Positions 44,600 through 54,823 of a stretch of DNA of 64,000 nucleotides are shown here, in pieces. Each line of letters begins with the position of its first letter. The first letter of the stretch is position 1. This DNA is from Kalaharituber pfeilii (lineage: Eukaryota > Ascomycota > Pezizomycetes > Pezizales > Pezizaceae): positions 168,803-232,802 of the forward strand of contig WHUZ01000090.1 in assembly GCA_015179045.1 (NCBI GenBank), read 5' to 3'. Under the pieces are notes generated by a model. That model was not told where the DNA came from. It did no database searches and saw only the letters and a program-made list of their open reading frames with translations. The position numbers and the translations under genes were made by a program.

Positions 44600-46610
44600 A
44601 CGTGAATAAATCTCTTTCCTCTGCTGCTTCGTAGTTTGCTAGTTCGACGATTGATAGGCCTACAGCATCATGCGCTTGGATAAGATCTCGCAGGTATCAA
44701 GGGATTGCATGGCCGAGGGCGAAGAACGGGGTTAATTCCCCAGTATTCAAGCGAAGTTCCCATTCCCAGAACCTGGCAGCGGGAAGACCACTCCGGACTT
44801 TTCAACCTATCCAACCAACAAAATTTGCAAATAGATATTGTAACCAATCACAGTATATACATTAAAACTACAGTATTGACCTAAATGTTGCTTCAATACA
44901 GTAAGACTTACTTTCCCTGCCTCTAGAAGACAAATTTGAGATGTTCGGCTGCACGCAGGTGCGAGTGCCAGCTACAGTACTGTCTGGTTTTGTCATATCT
45001 GACACCTTGTGTACTTAATAATCCACAAGAATTTCTCCATCACTACTAGATATACAGGTATTCATTTGCAAATCACAGCCTGCTCGACGAGCAGTATATG
45101 AACCAAGCACATTCTCTAGTGGCAACTATTAGAGATCTACAGTAATGACAGGTCTGATATGGCCGGCCGGAGCTGTCGGACATCAGTGGGGCCATTATAG
45201 AAGCCAGTAATTTTTTTTTTTTTTTTTTTTTTAATTTCATTACTCGCATGCCGCCTGTAAGGCTTTGGCGAGACAATAGAAGCCAGTAAGGCCTCGAGAG
45301 CAACCTCATGCTCCATGTATATAGATACCGTCCTTTGGCTGCTTTGACTGCAGAGTAATAATAATCGTCACTTAAAAGTTATCTTGTTCCAGACTATTCA
45401 TCTCGATCACAACTCACAAGTTCTCCACTCGCATGCCTCCCGTCGACCTTCCACAGCGTCCTTTTGCACACTTTCGCTCCTTGCGAATAAATCATCTACT
45501 GACTACAATATCTGCATACCAAAACCCTGGTCAGGTAGCAAAAGTAAGCAGCGCATCTAAAAAATCATGGTTAGGAAGAATACAAAGGGTCCAAGATTGC
45601 TGAAAAATATCGAGGTGCCACTGGTTACCAGCAACTTACCAGACTAAAAGCGCCATATACTTCTCAGCGATTCGGGACCCTCGGAAAAGCTCTAGCACGT
45701 GCCCCTCTGCAGGTGACTAGAGCCCCGTAGCCTCACTTTAGTAGATTGACAGCGCAACTTCGTACTGAGAGTGGAGTAAGGAACGAGATGTATAGGATGG
45801 ATCCCCCTCTTTCCCACCTCTCCTGCTACCCACTCCACCTTCCACCTACGGCAGTTGCCCTGCCATAGCGAGTAGCGATAAGTGAGGATACGTGATATTA
45901 AAAAAAAAAAAAAAAACTACGGCAGTCTTTTATGTCTACGATCAAGTGCCTTCCCTTCCATGCCAAGGGCATAGGTTGCCATTTCTTCCCGCGATTCTAC
46001 GAGGTATCCAGACTGTGGTAAACTACAGATTACAGTACGAGCTAAATTGGGGTGGGATACGGTTAATTAATTCAGACAGAATAACCCCAAACAAGCGTCC
46101 CAAGACGGCCCTACTAATGCAACAAAATTCAGGAAGTACCTTCGTACCCAACTAAACAATTAGTCATGAGACTAATAAGTCCCAGCTCTTCTCTAGCCTC
46201 GTTCCCAGGTAGGTTTTAGTTCTGAGGCATGTGATATACTAGTAATATGGTTAGTAAGCAACTTATTATCTTAAGCCAGCATCAACCCGTTTCTATCTAT
46301 CTATATAATACTGAGATAAAAACTTTCGTACATAACTCGGGCCTCCTCTCTTATCGGGCCAATAGGTTTCTATACTTTGTAGCTATGACCTCTCCAAGTG
46401 GCTGCTGATCAGCACATTTAATAAAACTGTGCAAAATCTCAGTCAACTCGAGCAAGTCCTGCCAGCGCACTAATCGAAATAAAGATAGCTTGACTACTAT
46501 GATATTCTCCTGAATTGAGGATAAAGCTATCTTCAACTTCCCTCCTCACCCCTTCTCAACTCCGCAACTTGACAATCACTATTATTCCGTTGGCACTATA
46601 TTAACACTGA
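44600..46610. other. No gene recognised; tail copies only
   Basis: At 45845-45918 ccctgccatagcgag and an A tract form another copy of the second tail family. Remaining frames are short and unsupported. Confidence 0.45.
45211..45275 (-). mobile_element. 65-bp minimal LINE-tail insertion with 14-bp duplication
   Basis: atagaagccagtaa occurs at 45197-45210 and 45276-45289. The insert is only a T tract, a short spacer and one complete hairpin (45243-45272). Its inner stem is GCCT/AGGC, a paired change from GCCC/GGGC, with loop GTA. Confidence 0.85.
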
Positions 46611-46632
46611 AAAAGCTATAGGCTCTCCTGTT

Positions 46633-46725
46633 TTTTTTTTTTTTTTTTAAATCACATAACCCCGCTTGTAGCACTAAGCCATGGCAGGGTCCCTGGGCAA
46701 GCCCTCATAGCCCGGAGACAGGCTA
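46633..46725 (-). mobile_element. 93-bp retroposed element, second tail family, 15-bp duplication
   Basis: ataggctctcctgtt occurs at 46618-46632 and 46726-46740. A T tract is followed by aaatcacataaccccgcttg and ccatggcagggtccctggg. The tail differs from the hairpin family, yet duplication length and layout are the same, so the same type of machinery is likely. Confidence 0.75.
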
Positions 46726-46916
46726 ATAGGCTCTCCTGTTGTACTCCACAGAACTTGCTGCTTGAGGGATGCTATGGTGGATGGCTTAGTAGGTAAGCGA
46801 TAATGCACTATACAATTCAGCGAAGAGTTCAGCAAGCAATTCATTATGTGAGCTAACTAGCAGCTTAGCAGATGCTTTAGAAAGTTCAACAAAAAAGTCC
46901 AGCATGTATTTCTACA

Positions 46917-47092
46917 AGCAATTTGGCCAGCGATTCGGTAGGGGATTCAGCAGGCACTTAAGCGGGAGATTCAGCAGGGGATTTAGCAGGAGATTCAGCA
47001 GCCGATTCAACAACGATTCAGCACGCCATTCAGCGGGTGATTCAGCGGGTGATTCAGCGGGCGATTCAGCAAGTGATTCAGCAAGGTGTAGT
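46917..47092 (+). repeat. Degenerate 12-15 bp minisatellite
   Basis: Repeats of gattcagcgggt and ggagattcagcagg type run in register for about 175 bp. They open frames on both strands by periodicity only. Confidence 0.75.
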
Positions 47093-47479
47093 TGACGGGT
47101 GGGCAACTGGAAAGTAGGAAGTTCAGAAGAGATAGTGAGCATAGTGGCGAGATTTTAGTTAGAGTAGTTGATTAGATAAAGTTGACAGATACAGTTGTTG
47201 TAAATATGACTGCAGTGGAGAGATGGAAGTATCCAGATAGGAATATTACATCTAAGGATATTAGAGACCAATTTCAAAGGTGCGGGTCTTGAAATACAGT
47301 GCTATCCTTCGGTGTCAAGTGTACACCTTTAATAGTCCTCTATCCTCTTGATGTCACCCCCCCTAGGCGCATCACACCCCTAGGCGCGTCACTTCCCTAG
47401 GTGCGCCACGCCCCTAGCGAGTCACATGATCAACTAAATTACCTAATCGCAGGCTTCCTGGAGACGAGGCCCCTTATTT

Positions 47480-47730
47480 TCCGCTGTTACCGCTGGGTAC
47501 GAGACTGTGTTCTTAGCCTGTGTAACTTGACTTCCGGTATAGAGCTGAGCAGTGCAAGAGAAACAAATATCATAGAATATGCAATTTCTGCAACGAAACC
47601 CTACCCAACTCGGTGTGAAGGTTTAGCTATAATTGGGTAAAAGCCATAAAATGAAATCTGTAGTACAAAAAAATTATCACGTACTTTTTGGGTAGCCACG
47701 GCATCTAGTTACGAGACTACTTTTTGGGTA
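47480..47730. mobile_element. 25-nt micro-element with perfect 11-bp duplication (47684-47730)
   Basis: CTTTTTGGGTA occurs at 47684-47694 and 47720-47730 around a 25-nt insert ending tctagttacgagacta. Another core (gggtacgagactg) lies at 47497 without a duplication. The site is about 240 bp upstream of the second NACHT-ankyrin gene. Confidence 0.7.
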
Positions 47731-47810
47731 ATAATTGAGGACGAGCTCCTTGTGCACAAACGTCGGGCCTAATGCCAAGTGTTACCATGCAGATTGTCCG
47801 GCTTTGCTAC

Positions 47811-47888
47811 TAGCCAGTAAAATATGTATTCATAAAGGGGTACTACTATACACTATGCGCTATGTCTGAATACATATTTTACTAGCTA
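47811..47888. mobile_element. About 75-bp foldback MITE, copy 2
   Basis: Same arms as the copy at 9961-10042, flanked by TA, with a slightly different loop. It lies just upstream of the second NACHT-ankyrin gene (start 47965). Confidence 0.75.
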
Positions 47889-49159
47889 GTACTCCGCAAC
47901 CTGTACGAGGGTTCATTAACCTGTTCCTCCGCCAGCAAAACCTATATTCACAGAAAACTTCGACATGGATGAACAAAAACAGCGCAAGATGCTTAATCCA
48001 CTTGGATCACAGCAGTTAGATTCGGTGGAGGTGAATTTAATTGAGAGCTTATCACTGTGGCAAAGATCGGTTAAGATAGCTCAGAGAAAACTGTCCGAAA
48101 AACGTCTACCCCTCTCGAGTTCCATGACATTCCAACTCAATCGGCTACTGAGATTATTCAATTGACCATAAGGGATTTACAAACTATTGTCCATACTATT
48201 CAGCATAATGACAATGCAGTCGCTGAGAGGTGGTTGCAAGAAATTTTGATCGTATTCGAAAAGTACACAACCTTTGTGGATACTGCAGTACTTTTACTTC
48301 TATATTTTATTTTTTCGGAGGAACCGGCAAAAGGACATAATCCGGGAGTAATCGCACTGGCTTGGGTGGCCGTCAGAGGTATATTGCAGGTATGTTGGAT
48401 TATTATATATAGTTCATTCAGTGTCTGAAAAAAGGGTGTGCTGACTACCGACAGGTTGCTCTGAATTATTTGGAAGTGACGAAAAACCTGAAAACAACTA
48501 TAGCAGCTATTGTTGAAAAGGTAGCGCTATATGAGTTCTATGACAATATATATACAGACATATTGGCATTACATACGCTATCATTGGATACGCCGTCTTC
48601 CGCTGCTATAATGCACACCCCTCAACAAATTCTGACATTCGCTTTGCCAGAGTTATACGCTTCCATCCTTATTTTCTCAGTGAAAGTATTCCAATATTTT
48701 GATCCCTCTTTCCCTAGTAAGATACTACGATGTGCTAGTTAGAATATACCTCATTCTGACTTTATATTCAGGGATCAGAAAATTGGGAAGTATATGGAGG
48801 ACCTCCGCTATTGAGTTCCAGCCATTTATCGATGAGATCTTTGCGAAGGAACGGTGCGTTCGGGAGTGTGCAGACATAGCTAAAATGAAAATAAGCATAA
48901 GTCTGTTCTCCTGCTCATATTGAGATGAAGCAATCTAAATGTGGTCCACAGAGAGACCTGCAAGGTTACAGCAGGTACAAGATGTTCTCAACAATATTGA
49001 ATCAAAAATGGCTTCGTTAGGCAAGCTAGACGGTCGGTACATTTCAACCCCGTGGGAACATGACAGTAGCTAACTGAACATATAGAGATTATGCGCACCA
49101 CGGAGGAGAATTTGAAATCGGTGAAGGAAAGGAATTTAAAAGCAAAAGGTTCGGCTCAC

Positions 49160-49210
49160 TAATTATTTTATTGTTTTTGTTGCTTGCATGACCCTGCGAG
49201 CTATGACAAG
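49160..49210 (-). repeat. Worn LINE tail in an intron of the second NACHT gene
   Basis: The T-rich word ttttattgtttttgttgcttgcatg followed by gcgagctatgac resembles the tail read on the minus strand. The hairpin no longer pairs. Confidence 0.4.
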
Positions 49211-49498
49211 TGTGCATACTACTTCACATAAAGCAGTTCTATCTAACTGCTACCTATAGAGGAGAAAGTGCAAAGGCTTCTACGAATGCTATCTCCGCTT
49301 GAGGCTTGGAAACGGCATCAGGACATGTTGCCAAGTCGAGTCGATGGAACAGGAACTTGGTTACTAGAGCATCAACATTTTCGCCGCTGGTGTGATCCTA
49401 GCAATAGTTCAGGCGACCGTATCCTGTGCTGTTTTGGGGGTAGGTACTGGTAAAACAGTGTTAAGGTATGTTCTTATACACCCCGGAGAGGCTTTGAT

Positions 49499-49545
49499 GA
49501 CTTTGCTATGCGAGTAATGAAATTAAAAAAAAAAAAAAAAAAAGA
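49499..49545 (+). repeat. LINE-tail remnant in the P-loop intron of the second NACHT gene
   Basis: gctatgcgagtaatgaaatt and an A tract match the last bases of the tail. It explains why this intron is 110 nt against 70 nt in the paralogue. Confidence 0.65.
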
Positions 49546-52265
49546 TGCCTTTGCTAACATCCCACCTATGCATAGTTGTATTGTGATCGATCATCTCCTT
49601 CATGAATTCCCAGAGCGAGATAAAGTAGGGATCGCATGTTTATATGGGGACTACCGAGACCAAGGGAACCAAACATTAAATAACATTCTTGGTAGCTTTC
49701 TCAAGCAACTTTTAACTGCTGCATCACAAGCCCCAGATACAATAACAAGTATCCTCGAATCCGTCCAAAAGCAAGAAAAGAGGGTGGACAATTCTGATGT
49801 TATACAAATACTACGGCTCACAATACCCCTGTTCGACAGCATATTTGTCTGCATAGATGCTGTAGATGAGTTAGAGCCCCAGACACGGATCAACCTCCTG
49901 AAAGTGATTCGAAGCGAATTTAGTACTGCACGAATATTTCTCACCGGAAGACCGCACATACGATCAGAAATCGATAAATGCCTTAAAATGGAACGCCAGA
50001 ATGACATCGAAATCATGGCTGACGAGGGTGATATCAAAAAATGTCTTGCTCATCACCTTTCATTGGATACATATCCTGATGCCATGAATGAGGAGCTAGA
50101 AAACGAGATTTCCAGCACCATTCTTGAACAATCTCAAGGAACGTAAGTGGTAAATTCCTCTCCTCTGTAAAGACATACATTGATTAATTGATTTCAGGTT
50201 CCTATTTCCGGCTTTGCATATCCGCACGTTACTTGAGCAGCGCACAATAGCAAAGAGGCGGAAGGCGCTGAAGATATTGTCCCTGAGTCAGAATAACGTT
50301 ATAGCATGTATGATTGATAGAGTTACGAGCTTGCAGTCATGCAGTTCTGAGCTGGGCATGCAAGTGCTAATGTGGCTACATCTTGCCTATCGGTCATTGA
50401 AGTTGGATGAACTCCGGCATGCTCTTGCGGTTCAGCAAGGCGATCTCGAACTAGATAAGGATAATATTCCCTCAAGGGAAACTTTGACACATTGCTGCCT
50501 TGGCCTCGTCGTCGTGGATGAGGACACATCGACCATTCGGTTCGTGCATCATTTATTGGATGAATATCTCCAGCAACATAGCAAGAAATATTTCCCTAAT
50601 GGTCACAGCACTGCGGCAGAGACTTCTTTGACATACCTTAACTTCATGGAATTAACCTCCCCTTGCCCCACAGTCCCTGAACTTGAGCAAAAGAAGTCAG
50701 ACTACGCCTCCTTAGACTACGCAGCTTGTCATTGGGGCCACCATATACGACAGCAGTCTCATGACACTACGGCTGAGCTTGCCGGGAAATTACTACGACC
50801 GAATAACAGGCAGCCCCATAGTGCTTTCGGAGCCTTGTATATGTCTTTATTGGCTCACTCATATCCGTGGGTGTCTGAACCTTCCCTAGAGGGATTTATA
50901 GGAATACATGCGGCCGCTTATTTCGGACTGGAAACAGATATGGCTACATTGGTAAATGAATATGTGGGTTGGGATTCAAAGGACGGGCACGGTCGAACAC
51001 CACTGTCATATGCGGCTATGGGAGGACACGTGGCCTTGGTCCGGCTGTTGGTTGACAGTGAGAATGTGGACGTTGATTCGAAGGATGATTATAGTCGGAC
51101 ACCGTTGTCATGGGCAGCTATACGTGGGCACGAGGTTATTGTGCAGCTGCTCGTTGAGCGGGGAGATGTTAGCGCTGACTCGAAGGATATTAACGGCCGG
51201 ACAGCATTGTCATGGGCAGCTCAATATGGGCGGGAATCCGTTGTGCAGCTGCTTGTCAACCGTGATGATGTGAATGCTGACTCAAAGGATGGCGATGGCC
51301 GAACACCATTGTCATGGGCAGCTGGGGATGGGCAGGAAGGCATTGTGCAGTTGCTCGTTAATCTTGACAATGTGAATACTGACTCGAAGGATAACAACGG
51401 TCGGACACCATTGTCGTGGGCAGCTCAGACAGGGCGTGAGGCAAATGTACGCTTGTTGGTTGACCGTGAGGATGTGGATGGTGACTCGAAAGATAACAAT
51501 GGCCTGACACCATTATCATGGGCAGCTCAGACAGGGTGTGAGGCAATTGTACGCCTGCTAGTTAACCGTGAGGATGTGGATGATACCTCGAAAGATAAGA
51601 ATGGCCGGACACCATTGTCGTGGGCAGCTGGGAATGGGTGGGAGACCATTGTGCGGTTGCTTGTTAGCCATAACAATGTGAATGCTGATTTGAGGGATAT
51701 CTATGGCCGGACACCATTGTCATGGGCAGCTGAATATGGGCAGGAGACCATTGTGCAGCTGCTTGTTGACCGTGACGATGTAAACGCTGACTCAGAGGAT
51801 AACTATGACCGGACACCATTGTCGTGGGCAGCTGAATTTGGGCGGGAGGCCATTGTGCAGTTACTTGTTAACCATGACGATGTCAATGCTGACTCGAGGG
51901 ACAACAACGGCCGGACACCATTGTCAGTGGCGGCAGAAAATGGGTGTGAGGCCATTGTGCAGTTACTTGTTAACCGTGACGATGTGAATGCTGACTCGAA
52001 GGATAACAATGGCCGGACACCATTATCGTGGGCAGCTGAAAAAGGGCATCAGGCCGCTGTGCGCCTGCTCGTTGATCGCAATGATGTTGATATCAATTCG
52101 AAGGACAATCAAGGTCGGACGCCATTGTCGTGGGCATCGAACGATAACGGTCGCTGGAGGGCGCACTGGTGGGGTCGTGAGAGAGAGAAGGAGAGCGTTA
52201 TTCAGATATTACAGGAGCGTGGCGGTAGTTTCTAGTCAATTTTCCGTTGTTTTGCATGGTTTTAA

Positions 52266-52323
52266 GCTTTTTTTTTTTTTTGTAATATCATTATTCGCTT
52301 GCCGCCTTGTAGGCTATGGCGAA
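52266..52323 (-). repeat. LINE-tail hairpin, minus, two paired stem changes
   Basis: Hairpin 52294-52323: outer stem TTCGC/GCGAA and inner stem GCCT/AGGC both differ from the common form on both sides; loop TGT. It starts about 30 bp after the stop codon of the second NACHT gene and would lie in its 3' UTR. Confidence 0.8.
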
Positions 52324-53773
52324 GTTAGGCTAGAAGAAACAAGATTGTTGGTTTCCTAATTTGTATATGTTTCTTAGCCAATGACTTGACGCTACGTTAG
52401 GCAAGGGGTATTGCGGGTGCACCTCTAAATTGGTTTCGCATTCAGGAGCCGGAAATATGTGACGGTGGAGATAGAGACCAAATGTTCATATTTCGAGATG
52501 CCCAGAATTTAGATTATTTGCCACGACGTGGCAGATTACTACAGTTCGATCTCCTGTTGGGCACGGTACTGCAATTTGTCAGAGGCATTTTGTGGCAGTA
52601 TGAGCGATATGAAATTGTGCTTTCGGGTGCATCCCTTCTAAGCTCGCATACCTCTCCGCCCACGTCGTGACGGAGTGTAGAATCTGGAAAAGGAAGTGGC
52701 CGGAAGGAGAGGCAGGACTCCGGAGACCCCCTAAAAAGAGAGACAACGACGCATTGATAGAATTACTGGATTGGGTTGAACGCTAGCAGGCACCGATTTT
52801 GGTAGAACGTGACGCCTTTATATTATACCTCCCTATACGCATTGATAGAATTACTGGAATGGGTCGAACGCTAGCGGGTACTGAATTGGGTGCAACGCGA
52901 CATTTTCCCACTTTGCCTTTATGCTATATTTCCTTATATTTCCTTATAGCTTCTTGACATGTACTGTCGCTTACCTATTAGTGACCGAACACTTATTAGT
53001 GACCGATCTCTTGGCACTCCCCCTCGTACAACTTCCACATGCAATATCTTCAGCGTCAGGCATGCTAGCAACATGAGGTAAATTGCAGAATATACAGCAG
53101 GCATTCCTGAATATTTGAAGGATATTTGATGGTCACACTATATATAGACCCTTTGTAATTCAATGATATGCAGAGGAAGTATAGCATTCTACCCCCCCCT
53201 TGCATAGCAAAGAATAGCATACACTAAATACTATATGACTATCCTCAACTATAGCTCTTTGTACTCTCAAGTGACTATAGAAGAAGGGTAGCTCACCTAA
53301 ATAATGGTAGGATAAGTCGCTGTAGATTTCTGTAGCCTCAAAAGCAGTTACCAAATTATCCGAAAGTGCCGGAAGTGCTAAAGCTGCTACTATGTCCTGC
53401 TGCACATATAATATACCCCACTGCAATCAATATACCACTCTAAAGGCAGCATATCTATGCTCTCGATATAATCAATAGTGTTTTGTATAACAAATATGTT
53501 GAACCGACGGTGTAATCCTAGCACCGACACGGAGGAATTATAGGCCGGCGGGAGGAATTATAGGCCGGCGGGTTGACTGATGGTTGACTGTGGCGTGTGA
53601 AAAGTTTTTACTGTGGCAATTGTGAAGGTCGCTGTGAAGGACATATAAGTCACGGGTCCTGTGCATACTGGAGACTTCTTCTGTAATTAATCAATTAACT
53701 CTCTCCGCTCGAAAAGCGTGACTTCTTGAGGTTATGAGCCCGGAGCTCCACTAGCCAAACACGTTACCTATTC

Positions 53774-53935
53774 ATCACTCGTCGCTCATCGGAGCCTATC
53801 ACTCGTCGCTCATCGGAGCCTATCACTCGTCGCTCATCGGAGCCTATCACTCGTCGCTCATCGGAGCTTATCACTCGTCGCTCATCGTCACTCATCAATC
53901 GTCGCTCATCGGAGCCCATTACTCGTCAAGCTCAT
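53774..53935 (+). repeat. 24-bp tandem repeat in the copia leader
   Basis: About five units of atcactcgtcgctcatcgg plus agcct lie between the primer site and gag, then decay. A role in RNA packaging is possible but not shown. Confidence 0.8.
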
Positions 53936-53938
53936 CAT

Positions 53939-54823
53939 TTGCTGCTTACCACTATGTCGTCAGAAGGCGCCTCCTCCTCTTCTTTCTCTATAGCGAAATC
54001 CACGTCAACTCTCGACATTTCCGAAGTACTGAAAATCACCCCTCGCATCTCCAAAAAGTTGTCAAATGAAGATAACTATCCTGCGTGGGCCATTGAGGCC
54101 ACGCGCCAGCTTCGGAGACAGAAGCTGCTTCAAATAGTAACTGGAAACGAAATCGAACCACCCTCCAACTCAACAGATCTCGCTTTATGGCAGGATAAAA
54201 GCGATAAAGCACTAGACTATATTATGGAAAGCTGTGAAGAAGAGCCACAACTAATGATAAGAGGAGCATCAACAGCAGCGGAAGCTTGGAAGATCCTTAA
54301 AGAAACTTACGAAGGAAGAACTAGAACCCATCTCGCTGCTCTGTTTTTTAATGTGGTACAATTACGGTTTGATGATCGAAAAATGACGATTACTGACCAT
54401 ATCATGGCCTTCGAATCCCATTGGCTTAAGTTAGCTACCAGTGTCGCCAGTGTCACCGCCGGCACTACATCGCTAGCAGCTGGAATTAAGAACTTCACAG
54501 TCACTGATTCCTGGAAGGCGACCGCATTACTCAACACTCTTCCTAAAATTCAACCCTATATCAATATTATCGACAATATTACAACCAAGGAAGACGTACC
54601 AACATATTCGAATGTGGTTCTCAGACTCAAGGAAATTTCGCGACCTACTAGCAAAAAGCACAACTCTAAGGATGAACCTGAACCGGCAGCTGCCTTTGTC
54701 ACTACCAGGATACCATGTGGATTTTGTAAGGCTCGAGGCTTCCCAGGCACATCGCATACCGAATCAGAGTGTCGAACCAAGAAGAGAGCAAAACCGAACT
54801 TCCAAGCAAGCAAATACAACTGA
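53939..54823 (+). CDS. Copia Gag-like protein
   Basis: A 294-residue frame (or 289 from the second ATG at 53954) has the copia Gag pattern: LSNEDNYPAWAIEATRQLRR, then AWKILKETYEGRTRTHLAAL and LPKIQPYINIID, ending in a lone knuckle-like CGFC-x-SHTESEC. It would form the particle that packages the element RNA. The polymerase frame overlaps it in +1, either by programmed shifting or by mutation; the frame itself is unbroken. Confidence 0.8.
   Translation: MLLTTMSSEGASSSSFSIAKSTSTLDISEVLKITPRISKKLSNEDNYPAWAIEATRQLRRQKLLQIVTGNEIEPPSNSTDLALWQDKSDKALDYIMESCEEEPQLMIRGASTAAEAWKILKETYEGRTRTHLAALFFNVVQLRFDDRKMTITDHIMAFESHWLKLATSVASVTAGTTSLAAGIKNFTVTDSWKATALLNTLPKIQPYINIIDNITTKEDVPTYSNVVLRLKEISRPTSKKHNSKDEPEPAAAFVTTRIPCGFCKARGFPGTSHTESECRTKKRAKPNFQASKYN

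Larger units (their letters stand above)
47965..52235 (+). pseudogene. NACHT-ankyrin STAND gene with frameshifts and extra introns
   Basis: Paralogue of 12294-16524. Proposed exons are 47965-48389, 48455-48716, 48772 to about 48900, about 48952-49033, about 49087-49147, 49260-49465, 49576-50142 and 50198-52235. Shared introns are those after GILQ and after the P-loop; the others have no counterpart in the first gene. A four-C run at 48109-48112 leaves the N-terminal domain out of frame before IIQLTIRDL. A five-G run at 49436-49440 puts the P-loop (GTGKT) out of frame with DRILCCFG. Walker B FVCIDAVDEL, FLTGRPHI and about twelve ankyrin repeats (GRTPLSWAA type, 50970-52140) are intact. If both shifts are real no full NTPase is made; both are at homopolymers, so sequence error is possible. 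Confidence 0.8.
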
